A DNA stretch of 26,259 nucleotides from Candidatus Rhodoferax bjergmarkensis (GTDB taxonomy: Bacteria; Pseudomonadota; Gammaproteobacteria; Burkholderiales; Burkholderiaceae_C): assembly GCA_016708345.1 (NCBI GenBank), contig JADJFX010000021.1, positions 1-26,259 of the forward strand, given 5' to 3'. Position 1 is the stretch's first letter; each line of letters starts with the position of its first letter. Shown piece after piece: positions 1-8,005 of this stretch. The notes beneath the pieces were generated by a model. That model saw only the letters and a list, made by a program, of their open reading frames with translations. It was not told where the DNA came from and searched no databases. The translations under genes were made by a program, and so were the position numbers.

Positions 1-1
1 T

Positions 2-172
2 GCCATTGAGTCAGATAAGCCAATTCTGAGTGAGCAGGAGTCACGGGGATTGGCGCGTGCAACTGCTGTGGGAAATATGGCTAATTTGCGAAAAGTTGTT
101 CGATGCATTGAGGGTTACGTTGCCGACTGTGATGCAGCTGGAATTGACTTGTATCCGCCCGAGCAACCATAA
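2..172 (+). CDS. C-terminal end of an unrecognised protein (cut by window start)
   Basis: An open frame runs from base 2 to a TAA at 170-172 and encodes the last 56 residues of a protein that begins before the window. The end reads ...AGIDLYPPEQP. The composition is protein-like: a charged helical stretch (SEQESRGLARATAVGNMANL) and no low-complexity sequence. I do not recognise the family. It would be convergent with the caspase operon, whose last stop lies at 282. No start codon can be assigned, so this rests only on the open frame and its plausible amino-acid use. It could be a chance open frame. Confidence 0.4.
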   Translation, partial: AIESDKPILSEQESRGLARATAVGNMANLRKVVRCIEGYVADCDAAGIDLYPPEQP

Positions 173-281
173 CGATAAAGAACAAATTGCCTCCAATGAT
201 GTGAAACGAACTAAAGTTGATACGTGTGACGTAAAGTTATATCTTCTGTGGCCGCCACCCAAACTGGACCAGTGGTCGCTC
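173..281. other. Short gap between convergent genes
   Basis: A 109-base gap separates the possible upstream gene end from the last stop of the caspase gene. I see no strong GC-rich hairpin followed by a T run on either strand, so no terminator is called. Confidence 0.4.
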
Positions 282-1416
282 TCATCCAGCCCAAGCCCGC
301 AGTTGACTGTTGCCGGGAAAGTCCTCGAGCGCAGCGTTGATAAGCGCATTCAGCGTGATACCCGGGCCACCACCACCCTTGGAAAGCATCCGAAGAGCGG
401 CATGCCAGGCAGCGCCCGTTGCCAGAGGCTGAGAGTGCAGACAGATCACCGCCTGCGCGAGACCAGATCTCGTTGTGGCTCGGACCCGTGGGGTATAATT
501 CCACCATGATAGGCTCCAGTTGACGCCAGTCGACTGGGCTTGAGCTGGTAGAAACCGGCCTTGCGACCGGCGCAATCAGTGCCACTGTTGCGCTTGCATC
601 CCCGCCCTTGAACCAACCGCCTTTCCGCAGCGCCAGAGGAAAGTTGTTCGCAATGTGAACCTGAAGCACCGGGTGCTGAACAATTTTGTTGACGGGATTC
701 GCCGGGACTTGCTCAGACAGGTACGTGAACAGGTCCAGCACGCGTACCGTCCCATCATCGGGACCATGAGCTTCGCCGCGCAGGCCTTCGAGCAAGAAGT
801 GCGTGAACAAGCTGTGCCCCCTAGATGAGGAGGTCCACGACCTCTCGCTCTCCCTACACGACGCGATGACAACGCGACCGTTGCCAGAAGCAAGCTTTTG
901 GAGCGCAGGCTCCCGGATTCCCGGCAGCATGCCCTTAGGCTCCGCTTCGGCCTTCAAATGCGCCACTCCTTCGGAATGACATGCGTCCAGCAGCAGGACA
1001 ACCCGAGCGGCCGGGATCGCATTGATCAACCCCGTCAAATCATCGGCAAGCAAACCGGTGCCATCGGGATCTCCGGGCACGTAGTCCGAGGGATACAGAT
1101 AGCCTGAGTACTCCGGCGCGCCGCTCTTGCGGCCGCCGTGCCCGGAAAAAAATATGACCACGGTATCTTCAGGCTTCGCAGAAGTAGCCAGTTCACGAAG
1201 CGCGTCGACGATGTTGCCTTTGGTCGCCTGCTCGTCCAGCAACAGCTGAACCTGCGACGCTGGATACCCGCACAGCTTAGGGTCGCACAAGATCTGCGCC
1301 ACCGCTTCTGCGTCCTGGCGGACCAAGCGCGGCAGCTGCAGTGATGGGCAGTAGCCCTCACCAATGCCAATGAGCAGTGCCCGTCCGCCGTCGAAGTTCT
1401 TTTTCAGCTCAGTCAT
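282..1416 (-). CDS. Caspase-like (peptidase C14) protein with C-terminal EAD1 domain, one frameshift
   Basis: A caspase-fold cysteine protease, probably the effector of this operon. The catalytic dyad is visible: His in VVIFFSGHGG (about residue 95) and Cys in VVLLLDACHSEG (about residue 145). The N-terminus is ALLIGIGEG, the usual first strand. A linker follows the protease domain. Then an EAD1 (effector-associated) domain begins with VELYPTGPSHNEIWSRAGGD. Near 404-412 the frame breaks. The remaining EAD1 sequence, AAWHAALRMLSKGGGG... to ALEDFPGNSQLRAWAG, continues in another frame to a stop at 282. In the uncorrected frame the protein instead runs out of register to 211. The ATG at 1416 is preferred because it overlaps the upstream stop as ATGA; a TTG two codons earlier is less likely. 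EAD1 is known from predicted NTP-dependent bacterial conflict systems, where it is proposed to mediate homotypic contacts. Caspase identity is strong; the role is inferred. Confidence 0.85.
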
Positions 1417-1964
1417 CGCCAAAACTCCTGCCGCTGAAGTTGCTGCAAGGTGTCGTTGTATCGATACTGGTCGATCATCACGCGGAGCACAGCTTCAGTC
1501 CCAGGGTGTAGACCTTTGCGCAAGCCCCTGACGCAGCGATGCCAGCTGGCGCGACCCGAGCCTTCATTGGAAAGGTCTCCGGGATCACCTCCACTGCGAC
1601 TCCACAACTCGTCATGCAACGGGCCGCTCGGATAAAGCTCCACGGCCTCAGCCTCGAATGCCTCCCAAGCTTCGTCTCTGTTCAGCGGTGATGGCAAGCC
1701 GATCATGTAGGTGACCCAGAGAATGTCTACAAAGCCCAGCAGGCGGTAGCACTCGCGATACATCGCCTTCATGTCCGACCGGGAATGCAGCAGAGCCTTC
1801 GCATCCCTTGCAGCGTCGCGCCACTGCCTTGCATTGATGATCTGGCCCAAGGCTTTGGCGGCAGAATCGCTGAGGCGCAGGTTGCTGTTACCAAGATCCA
1901 TCAGGAACTGATAGGCCTCACGATCGGTTTCGAAGCAAAAGTCCTCCAGATAGAGTTGGAACAC
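1413..1964 (-). CDS. EAD1-domain protein, probably the C-terminal part of the GAP1 protein
   Basis: 183 codons in the open frame. The N-terminal two thirds is helical (LYLEDFCFETDREAYQFLMD...). The C-terminal part is an EAD1 domain: VELYPSGPLHDELWSRSGGD, then WHRCVRGLRKG and ending LQQLQRQEFWR. This copy closely parallels the EAD1 at the end of the neighbouring caspase, so the two are good candidates for direct binding. The first possible start is a GTG with no clear ribosome binding site, and the frame overlaps the end of the GAP1 frame by 64 bases. I therefore suspect one base is wrong between about 1955 and 1985, and that this is really the tail of GAP1. If independent, it is a stand-alone adaptor. 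Its TGA overlaps the caspase ATG (ATGA). Confidence 0.75.
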   Translation of the reverse strand: MFQLYLEDFCFETDREAYQFLMDLGNSNLRLSDSAAKALGQIINARQWRDAARDAKALLHSRSDMKAMYRECYRLLGFVDILWVTYMIGLPSPLNRDEAWEAFEAEAVELYPSGPLHDELWSRSGGDPGDLSNEGSGRASWHRCVRGLRKGLHPGTEAVLRVMIDQYRYNDTLQQLQRQEFWR

Positions 1965-3892
1965 TCCCGGCGCGCGCCGCAGGCATCAATCAAATAGCCG
2001 CGCTGCTTGACGATGCCCACAACAACAGCTGAAAGGCGAGGCTCGGCCGAAATCAGGCGCTGATGCCCGTGCTCGAAGCGATCCAGCCAGCCGCGCGCAG
2101 TTGCATCGAGGATCTTCGCAGCGTGAGGCTCGGGAATGAGGTCCCAGGCGTTTGCCCGCTCATTGACATCCACGATGTCGGCGAGGGGCGTACTGGCAAC
2201 AACGGACCAAAGAGACTCGACCGCCATTCGCGCCGCAATCGTCTGGCTGAGGCCAGCCTTGCGATCGGGCAACGCGTCCAAAACCGCCGGCGAGAGGGTG
2301 AAAGCTTCTTTGAAGAGAAGAAACCACTCGAAGCGCTTCCAGTTGAAACGCTTCAGCACGGACGGGGCCCGAACACAAGCTTGAGCGGCCATCTTCGTCA
2401 CGAGAGGGTCCTGGACGGCGATTGCAATGTCGACAAGATCCGCATCTGTGGCATTGCTGAGCGCCCCAAGCAGCAAAGCCTGCCTCGAAGCCTTGTCATT
2501 AGGCGCAGCCGCCAGGGCACACCTACGGGCGCCGTCCGCAGAACGTGAGTGCGCCAACAAGACACCGCCCAGCTGCCACCAACCCTTGTCGAACAACTCC
2601 GGCGCAAGGGCATCGGCAAGCTTGGCAGGAACGGAATCGTCAACGACCTCCAGCAATTGCTTCTCCTGGGCCGGGTCGTAGAGTATCGTCAACAGACGCG
2701 AGGCACGCGCGGTCTCCGACTTCAGCAACTCCCAAACCGTGGCAATACCGCGCTTCTGAAGCATCTTGGCGTCGCTTGCCGCCCGCAAGCCAGTCTCCAC
2801 CGTCATAAGCCACACGGGATTGGGCTTCTCCGAAACCCATGCGATCAGAATCTCCTTCAGACCAACCGCTTGAACACTGCTGGCGCAGTCTTTGACCCAC
2901 AGCCCTAGCGCGGTAGACAGCATCTGTGCCTCTCTCAACCCGGAAAAATCCAGATTGCGCATCACCATCAGGTTGTCCACGTTCCAATCTACTGCCGACG
3001 CCAAGACGCGCTTGGCGGCCGCCGACTTCGCAGCCTCGGCGCCCGGCGAATTGTCAGCTGCCTCGATCAGCATGCGCAGCAACAAGATGTCTTCGTCAGG
3101 CTTTCCTGCCTGGCGCCAAAGATCAAATGCCTGAACGGCGATAGAAATGGCAGTGGGCGAGTCTAGACGCAACCCAACCTGCTTCGCGAAGTCACGCACC
3201 GATGCTTCTGCTGGCAAGTCAAGAATCGTCACGGCATGGGGGCCCGCCTCGATCTCCGCGCCAAGGTCAATGACCTGGGCTGGGATCCAGTGAGAGATCA
3301 GCGCTTCAGGCGTGCAAACGACAGACAGCTCATGAACATCGTTTGGACCGAAGCTGAGGCCGAAAGTCAGCTTGCTCCTGTACTCGGGCGGTGCCCTGCG
3401 CCAAAGCTCGAACATGGCTTCTTCGAGCCCATCACCCTGGCGCGTCACAATCGGCCTCGGACCCTCATGGCTGAGTGCTGTAGCGATGGCAACGACGTTT
3501 TTGGGTGGGTCCGAGACCCTATCAGCACCCGCCGAGGCAGCCAGCTCTATAGGGTCAAGCGGATCCCCATCGGACCAAGGCGATGCCAGGACGGCGGCGA
3601 CAGAGCGCAAGTCGTCAAGAGTTTCGATTTCGCCGACTGGAATAAAGGCCGCCCGGGAGAGCACCATCCCGCCCCGATCCGCTGCCGCGTCACGGCGCGT
3701 ATGGACGAGCATCATCCAGCCCGCTTCCTTGATCAGTCGGAAATACGGCGCCCAATCCACCCCAGCGGGGCATGTTTGCGGCAGGTCGGTGCGCCACGCT
3801 ACGTTCCTGAACTCAACAGCGAGCGCGGCATCGCTCGATTTGAGAAGCGCGTGCCCAGCCGAGGCCCCATATACAGCCTGTTGCAACAACAT
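1901..3892 (-). CDS. GAP1-like protein (GTPase-associated protein 1)
   Basis: A large, mostly helical protein of about 660 residues in this frame. It starts LLQQAVYGASAGHALLKSS, which resembles the GAP1 N-terminal domain (type N2: hydrophobic-Q-A-x-Y/H-G...GHxLLxxS). In this family GAP1 is encoded beside TRAFAC-type double GTPases, as here. No catalytic motif is visible; a scaffold or regulator role is inferred. The start is the ATG at 3892, which shares one base with the stop of the preceding GTPase (TGATG). A TTG one codon earlier is also open. The last residues in this frame (after about GYLIDACGARRE) are probably out of register, and the true sequence likely continues into the EAD1 frame at 1964. 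The recognisable N-terminus plus GTPase neighbours make the assignment fairly firm; mid and C-terminal domain borders cannot be seen. Confidence 0.75.
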   Translation of the reverse strand: MLLQQAVYGASAGHALLKSSDAALAVEFRNVAWRTDLPQTCPAGVDWAPYFRLIKEAGWMMLVHTRRDAAADRGGMVLSRAAFIPVGEIETLDDLRSVAAVLASPWSDGDPLDPIELAASAGADRVSDPPKNVVAIATALSHEGPRPIVTRQGDGLEEAMFELWRRAPPEYRSKLTFGLSFGPNDVHELSVVCTPEALISHWIPAQVIDLGAEIEAGPHAVTILDLPAEASVRDFAKQVGLRLDSPTAISIAVQAFDLWRQAGKPDEDILLLRMLIEAADNSPGAEAAKSAAAKRVLASAVDWNVDNLMVMRNLDFSGLREAQMLSTALGLWVKDCASSVQAVGLKEILIAWVSEKPNPVWLMTVETGLRAASDAKMLQKRGIATVWELLKSETARASRLLTILYDPAQEKQLLEVVDDSVPAKLADALAPELFDKGWWQLGGVLLAHSRSADGARRCALAAAPNDKASRQALLLGALSNATDADLVDIAIAVQDPLVTKMAAQACVRAPSVLKRFNWKRFEWFLLFKEAFTLSPAVLDALPDRKAGLSQTIAARMAVESLWSVVASTPLADIVDVNERANAWDLIPEPHAAKILDATARGWLDRFEHGHQRLISAEPRLSAVVVGIVKQRGYLIDACGARRECSNSIWRTFASKPIVRPISS

Positions 3893-4740
3893 CAATTTCT
3901 CGACATGTCAGCCAGGCGCACTATAGGAATCGACAGGTCTGGATCTGATCGGCCATCAGCCTCGACGACAAAGCCTGAGTTCTCCGGCCCACGGTCAATG
4001 AAGGCATCATTGACCTCCTTCTTGTCCAACTCAACGCCCAGCGCCGACAGGCCCATCACGCAAGCACGTGGGCCCCAAGTGCTTCGAATAAACGACGCGA
4101 GCAACGGCAGCTGTTGATCCAGCAGGTCGCCCGGCTTCGTACCACCCGGAAGATGCAACTCATCCCAGCAGGACAGCACCACAACCAGCGGCGGCACGGC
4201 CCCCCGGTCATGCAGCCCGCGCGCGTGCAGCAGCATCTGAAGCAATTCAACGAGTCGCGCTTGAATCGACTGCCTTGGCTTGTTCCCCTGGTTTTCCGGT
4301 GCGCGCCTGAGATCGCCTAAGGGCTTGCTAAAGATGTCGTCGTCGCTCTTTGCCAGCTTGGGCCGCACGAGCAGGATCCAGCCGTGAGCAGCTTGCGTCC
4401 GGTCCAGCCATTCCTGCTTCATCGCACGGCTGTCAATCAACTGCCTGATCTGCTCACCCGCATAGTCTGGCCATGTCAGATCCATCGTCCTACCATGGGC
4501 ATCAATAACCGGCAGGATGAGATCCTGGTAAACGCCCGACGGCGTGTGCTCGGCCAGCAAACCGGCGCCAAGGCGCCTGCGCACTTCGTCAAAGGCCGAG
4601 ACATCCGTTGCGGCTACCCGCAGCTTGATCCCGCACTTCTCAGCCTCGATGCGTTCCAGCAGTTGCGCACCATAGTGGCTCTTCCCGTTGTCAGACTCGC
4701 CAAATAGCGCGATGCGAACCTTGCTGCCCAACCCGGTCAT
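3892..4740 (-). CDS. TRAFAC-type P-loop GTPase (double-GTPase 1-like)
   Basis: 282 residues, with no frameshift. Walker A is GESDNGKSH at residues 14-22. A G3-type motif, PDYAGEQ, lies at 91-97 (DxxG). A possible G4 position, LSCWDEL, lies at about 189-195; it departs from the classical NKxD. This matches the first of the paired GTPases seen in GAP1/GASH systems. It likely binds and hydrolyses GTP (or another NTP) and controls assembly of the system; this is family-level inference. The ATG at 4740 overlaps the stop of the preceding GTPase as ATGA and is preferred. An in-frame upstream extension to 4830 is only the shadow of the neighbour. The stop TGA shares its last base-paired position with the ATG of GAP1. 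Confidence 0.8.
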   Translation of the reverse strand: MTGLGSKVRIALFGESDNGKSHYGAQLLERIEAEKCGIKLRVAATDVSAFDEVRRRLGAGLLAEHTPSGVYQDLILPVIDAHGRTMDLTWPDYAGEQIRQLIDSRAMKQEWLDRTQAAHGWILLVRPKLAKSDDDIFSKPLGDLRRAPENQGNKPRQSIQARLVELLQMLLHARGLHDRGAVPPLVVVLSCWDELHLPGGTKPGDLLDQQLPLLASFIRSTWGPRACVMGLSALGVELDKKEVNDAFIDRGPENSGFVVEADGRSDPDLSIPIVRLADMSRN

Positions 4741-5701
4741 GCGAATGCTCCGAACGTGTGAAATAACGCCCGCCCACCATCTTCCTGCGGCACAGGTGCG
4801 CCGATGTTCGGCTTCGCATCTAGGATCCACTGCATCAGTTCCATGATCCCCTGCCCACGATTTCGTGCCTCCTCACCAGCAGGCGGAGCATGCTGACGCG
4901 AAACTCCGGGATGTCCCCGAGGCTTCGCTGCGCCGCCTCCCTGATCTGCGTTTTCATCACAGCTGGCACCGCTACGTCACATTTCGTCCATACAAGCGCA
5001 ACAGGCCGCCCTGCAGCCTCCGCGCCGACGCGACGAAGCAGGTTTACTAGGGCGGCGCGAGTCTCCCCGCGTTTGGCCCCGACAAGCGCTTGTGAATCAG
5101 CGATCACCAGGAAAACGTCAGTGCGCTCAGACAGCCAGCGGGCCCCTTCAGCCTGAGGGCTGGCTTGGTTTGAGGCCCAAAAACTGAACCATTCCCCCGG
5201 CGCATCCGCTGCCACCAGGTCACAGCGCGATTGCGGCGTGTCAAGAGACAGGTGCAGCATCCCGGGATGGCGGCCGCTGCCACTGGACGTATGCGGTGGG
5301 AAGGACGGCCCACTCGACGAGGTCCATCGCAAACTTCCAGCGATGTTCTCCCACCCCTCTAGCGTGACAGAGCCTGCGAACTCGACGCCAGCGGGCCGGA
5401 TACCCCGGGCGATCAGGAGGTAGAAGGACGCTAGCAGGGAGGTCTTGCCCGCATCCGACGCGCCGGCGAGCGTCAACAACTTCACCTTGGAAGCCCCGGC
5501 AAGGTAGGAAATATCCGCGGGGCCCATGACGTTGCCGGTCCAAGGGAACGGGAGTTTCTGTTCTGAGCCTGAGTCAGCTTCCTTAGGCGTTTCCGTGGTC
5601 GAAGCTCCCGCGGCCCAATGAGGGCAGTCCTCGAACGCCTCTCCGCGCACGCAGGTCATGGTGGGTGCGTGGCAACCGCGGTGCGAGCAGGCGCTACTCA
5701 T
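4737..5701 (-). CDS. TRAFAC-type P-loop GTPase with N-terminal Cys/His cluster (double-GTPase 2-like), one frameshift
   Basis: The second GTPase of the pair. Residues 5-28 hold a probable zinc-binding cluster (C5, H7, C10, H11, C17, C26, H28). Walker A is GASDAGKTS at about 80-88, the G3 motif is DAPGEW at about 156-161, and a good G4 motif, WTKCD, lies at about 228-232. The first open frame stops at 4835 after VGRGSWN, but the sequence continues in another frame as GIMELMQWILDAKPNIGAP to a TGA at 4737. That stop overlaps the next gene's ATG, so a one-base error near 4855-4875 is likely. The ATG at 5701 lies inside the last codons of the 52-aa gene upstream (8-base overlap). Likely function: nucleotide-dependent switch acting together with the downstream GTPase. 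Confidence 0.8.
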
Positions 5702-5852
5702 TGGCCGCGTGCTCTTCTTCAGCGGTCCTCTGGACCCTTTCGATAGCCCGGACAGCCATCAGCTCGCGAAGCAGCCAGACAGCCCAGCCATCATGGGTCA
5801 TCGCGGGCATGCAGATCGGGGCGACTCCATTCTTGGAAAGGACGTCTGTCAT
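5694..5852 (-). CDS. Small 52-aa protein in the GTPase operon
   Basis: A short gene fitted exactly between two others. Its ATG at 5852 shares a base with the stop of the GASH-like gene (TGATG). Its TAG at 5694-5696 lies 8 bases inside the GTPase gene. It reads MTDVLSKNGVAPICMPAMTH, then DGWAVWLLRELMAVRAIERV and an acidic tail AEEEHAANE. It looks like a single amphipathic helix with a hydrophobic face and no signal peptide or membrane segment. The tight coupling on both sides suggests it is truly translated. I do not recognise a family; a small adaptor or regulator of the system is possible. Confidence 0.6.
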   Translation of the reverse strand: MTDVLSKNGVAPICMPAMTHDGWAVWLLRELMAVRAIERVQRTAEEEHAANE

Positions 5853-6914
5853 CAGCAGCCCTGCGGGCCTTGAAACGCGACAAGGGCATTGAGTGCCGAG
5901 AGCGCCTTCGAGTTGGAGGCCTGGAACACGCCTATGTCCTGAAGGTCGTTGCCGACCCCTAGCGCCAAGACTGCTTCCGACAGAAAGGAGTCGACTGAAC
6001 GGTCGTATGCTTCAGGCAAGTGTCTGGAAAGGTCTGCCACGGCATGGATGACCGCCTCGGAGGGGCCAAGCTGCCGATAGGACTGATTGGCAGACTCTGA
6101 GTACAGTGACTGCCGCCACCACAGCAACTGCATCGATTGCCGGATCGCTGGATCGATCCTGGTCCGGGCTGCGATGAAGCCTTCCACGCCCTGCATATTC
6201 TTGGCATCGTACTTGGCTGCTTCGGCAATGGCGATGTCGACGAAGTCGGCAATGATTGGCATTAATCGGTCAGAGAAATCATAGCTCCACGGGGTGCCGG
6301 CGTTCGGCCATTGAGGGTTTGGGTTTTCATCGGCTTGTCCGGCGCGGTTGTGCGGACCCACAGCCCCCTCAATGCGCTTCAGCAACGCTGCCCGATCAAT
6401 CTTGGTGGGCTTAGCGACGGCGGGCAGTGACTTGCTCTCCTCTTGCACAGTCACAGTCTTGGTCTTGCGCTCTTCGGAAAACGCGGTTTCAAGCGGCTTT
6501 AACTAGCAACTGAATCGCTGCTGCATATTTTCCAAACTTGATCGCAGTGAGAAAATTTCGCATCAACAGCGCGATCGCGATACCCAGAGGCGGTTGGCTA
6601 TCGATGGCCTGCACCAACGCCTGGAGTGCAACGCCACGATACAAGGTGCAGGCCTTGCCATCCCGAAAGACGCTCTGGTACGTACTCCAGTGGCTCTCGA
6701 TGGCCCGTGACGTGTCCTCGAACGCGTCGGGCGGGTTGTTGTCGTCTTCGCGCAGTATCGCCATCAGCGCGGGGATGGCCGCACTGATTGGCTTCACGGC
6801 AAACTCGGCCGCAAGCGCGGTGGCGGCTTCTTGCAGCTTTGCCAGCCGCGTGTCATCCCCTTCGAGATCGATCAAGCTCGCCCGCATGAATGCCTGAAGA
6901 ACTGCTGCTGACAT
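5852..6914 (-). CDS. All-helical GASH-like protein, first gene of the GTPase/caspase operon, one frameshift
   Basis: About 350 residues after correcting one frameshift. The first frame, MSAAVLQAFMRASLIDLEGD..., runs to IQLLVKAA and stops at 6489. The other frame continues KPLETAFSEERKTKTVTVQE... and ends FQGPQGC at 5852. The joint lies near 6495-6505. The protein is alpha-helical throughout with no visible catalytic motif. It fits the GTPase-associated all-helical protein (GASH) that accompanies GAP1 and the double GTPases; this rests on context and fold character, with no diagnostic motif. The start at 6914 is chosen because GGGAGGA stands six bases upstream; an open frame extends back to 7064 but has no such signal. 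It is the promoter-proximal gene. Confidence 0.65.
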
Positions 6915-6920
6915 CGGTGC

Positions 6921-6927
6921 TCCTCCC
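6921..6927 (-). promoter_or_regulatory. Strong ribosome binding site of the operon's first gene
   Basis: On the minus strand the bases read GGGAGGA, six bases before the ATG at 6914. This decides the start of the GASH-like gene. It is the only strong Shine-Dalgarno site in the operon; the later genes start inside or against the previous stop. Confidence 0.75.
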
Positions 6928-7142
6928 AAGTTTTTTGATACAAGACGCCGCCCAGGGGCCACGCCGCCAACACCTCTGCAAGTCAATGCGCGTGGGGCGT
7001 CAACACCTTCGAATTGTAAGTTTGTATTACGGCCACTCCCTATATCGATCGAGGTCTGTTCCACCTTGGCCCCGCATGAGAATCGGCCAGGCCAAAACCA
7101 GGGTTTCGGCTTTTCACAGGCTTTGACTGCACGTTACCATTG
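6928..7142. promoter_or_regulatory. Divergent intergenic region likely holding both promoters
   Basis: About 215 bases lie between the minus-strand operon and a plus-strand gene, so promoters for both must be here or nearby. No convincing pair of -35 and -10 boxes stands out. A TATCGATCGA stretch near 7041-7050 is the only short palindrome-like sequence noted. The assignment rests on gene orientation alone. Confidence 0.4.
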
Positions 7143-7806
7143 ATGCTGCAGCAAACTTATTCGATGCGGAGTTTTCCTCAACGCACAAATATTATCGACG
7201 ACGGGACGCGGCTCGCGCGGGACGGGGAAGTCCCTTTCATTGGTGAGGCTTTTAAAAGTATAGGCCACATTTTTCTCGCTAAATTTCAGATGCAATCACT
7301 TCGACAGTATCTACAAGGTACATACGCCAGAGTTGAAATTGAACTCGACGCGCCAGGCTGGCAAACGCGTGCAAAAGTTCCAGCTAAAGCAGGCTGGTAT
7401 TACATTGAGACCAACACTCCCTTTGAGATTCTTTCCCGTCAACCACTCTGGGATCGGCAGTACACAACCAAAAAGGCAGGAAGGCTCGCAGATGTAAAGA
7501 ACTATGATCTGAAAAGCCGGTGCGCTCGCTTTCACCCAACCTTGGCTTCGTACTGGAATACATTCCAGGTCTACTCTGGACTGGCCTCAAATCTTCAGTC
7601 GCGCAAGAGAACATACCTTCGCCGACCCGGGAACCGGAGGTCTTGCACTCTCGAAATATCCGGAGTTGCATGAGTTTGAGTGGCACTTCTGCTATCAAAC
7701 GCTTGCGGACTTCTCGCCAGACTGCCCAAGCCCAGGAGTCCTGCTACTTTTGGGCGAACAGGTGTGGCGGTCACAACATGGCTGGCCTATCCTTTGTGCA
7801 GAGTGA
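7143..7806 (+). CDS. Possible GIY-YIG-like nuclease, divergent from the GTPase operon, one frameshift
   Basis: About 220 residues after a one-base correction near 7600-7610. The first part contains AKAGWYYIETNTPFEIL (about residues 80-97), a possible GIY strand. Then comes VYSGLASNLQSRAREH, which resembles the YIG strand and the following helix with its catalytic Arg (compare Y-I-G...Lx.Rl.eH). After the frame correction the protein ends LLLLGEQVWRSQHGWPILCAE, with a Glu placed like the conserved GIY-YIG glutamate. Unusually, about 50-60 residues separate the two motifs. In the uncorrected frame it ends at 7673 as LEISGVA. The start is the ATG at 7143 (another ATG is at 7164); no clear ribosome binding site. 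The family call is tentative; an unrelated hypothetical protein is possible. Confidence 0.45.
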
Positions 7807-7941
7807 CACCTCAAATGTCATGTGTAACTCAACCTTTCACGCATCTGCCACCATCCAAGCTTTGAAGCCAATAATTTTGTAGATGACCGCTCGGCCTGAT
7901 CGGGTATATCCCATGGTTTGGGCCAGTCCCGGGCGTCCATT

Positions 7942-7960
7942 CCATTAAAGCCGTTAATGG
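7942..7960. promoter_or_regulatory. Perfect inverted repeat upstream of selO
   Basis: CCATTAA and TTAATGG form a perfect 7-base inverted repeat around a 5-base centre, 45 bases before the selO ATG. It could be an operator or a small hairpin. The remainder of the gap from 7807 to 8005 holds nothing else I can name. Confidence 0.35.
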
Positions 7961-8005
7961 GCTTGGCAGACAACTCCAACTTTTGGAAAACCCGCAACCA
8001 GCTGT

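Noticed and set aside
30..509. Long plus-strand open frame at the window start
   Set aside because: It runs antisense to the caspase EAD1 region and has no recognisable protein features; the minus-strand gene explains it.
3236..4117. 293-codon plus-strand open frame
   Set aside because: It is a mirror frame of GAP1 and the first GTPase, both with family motifs; G+C-rich codon use creates such antisense frames.
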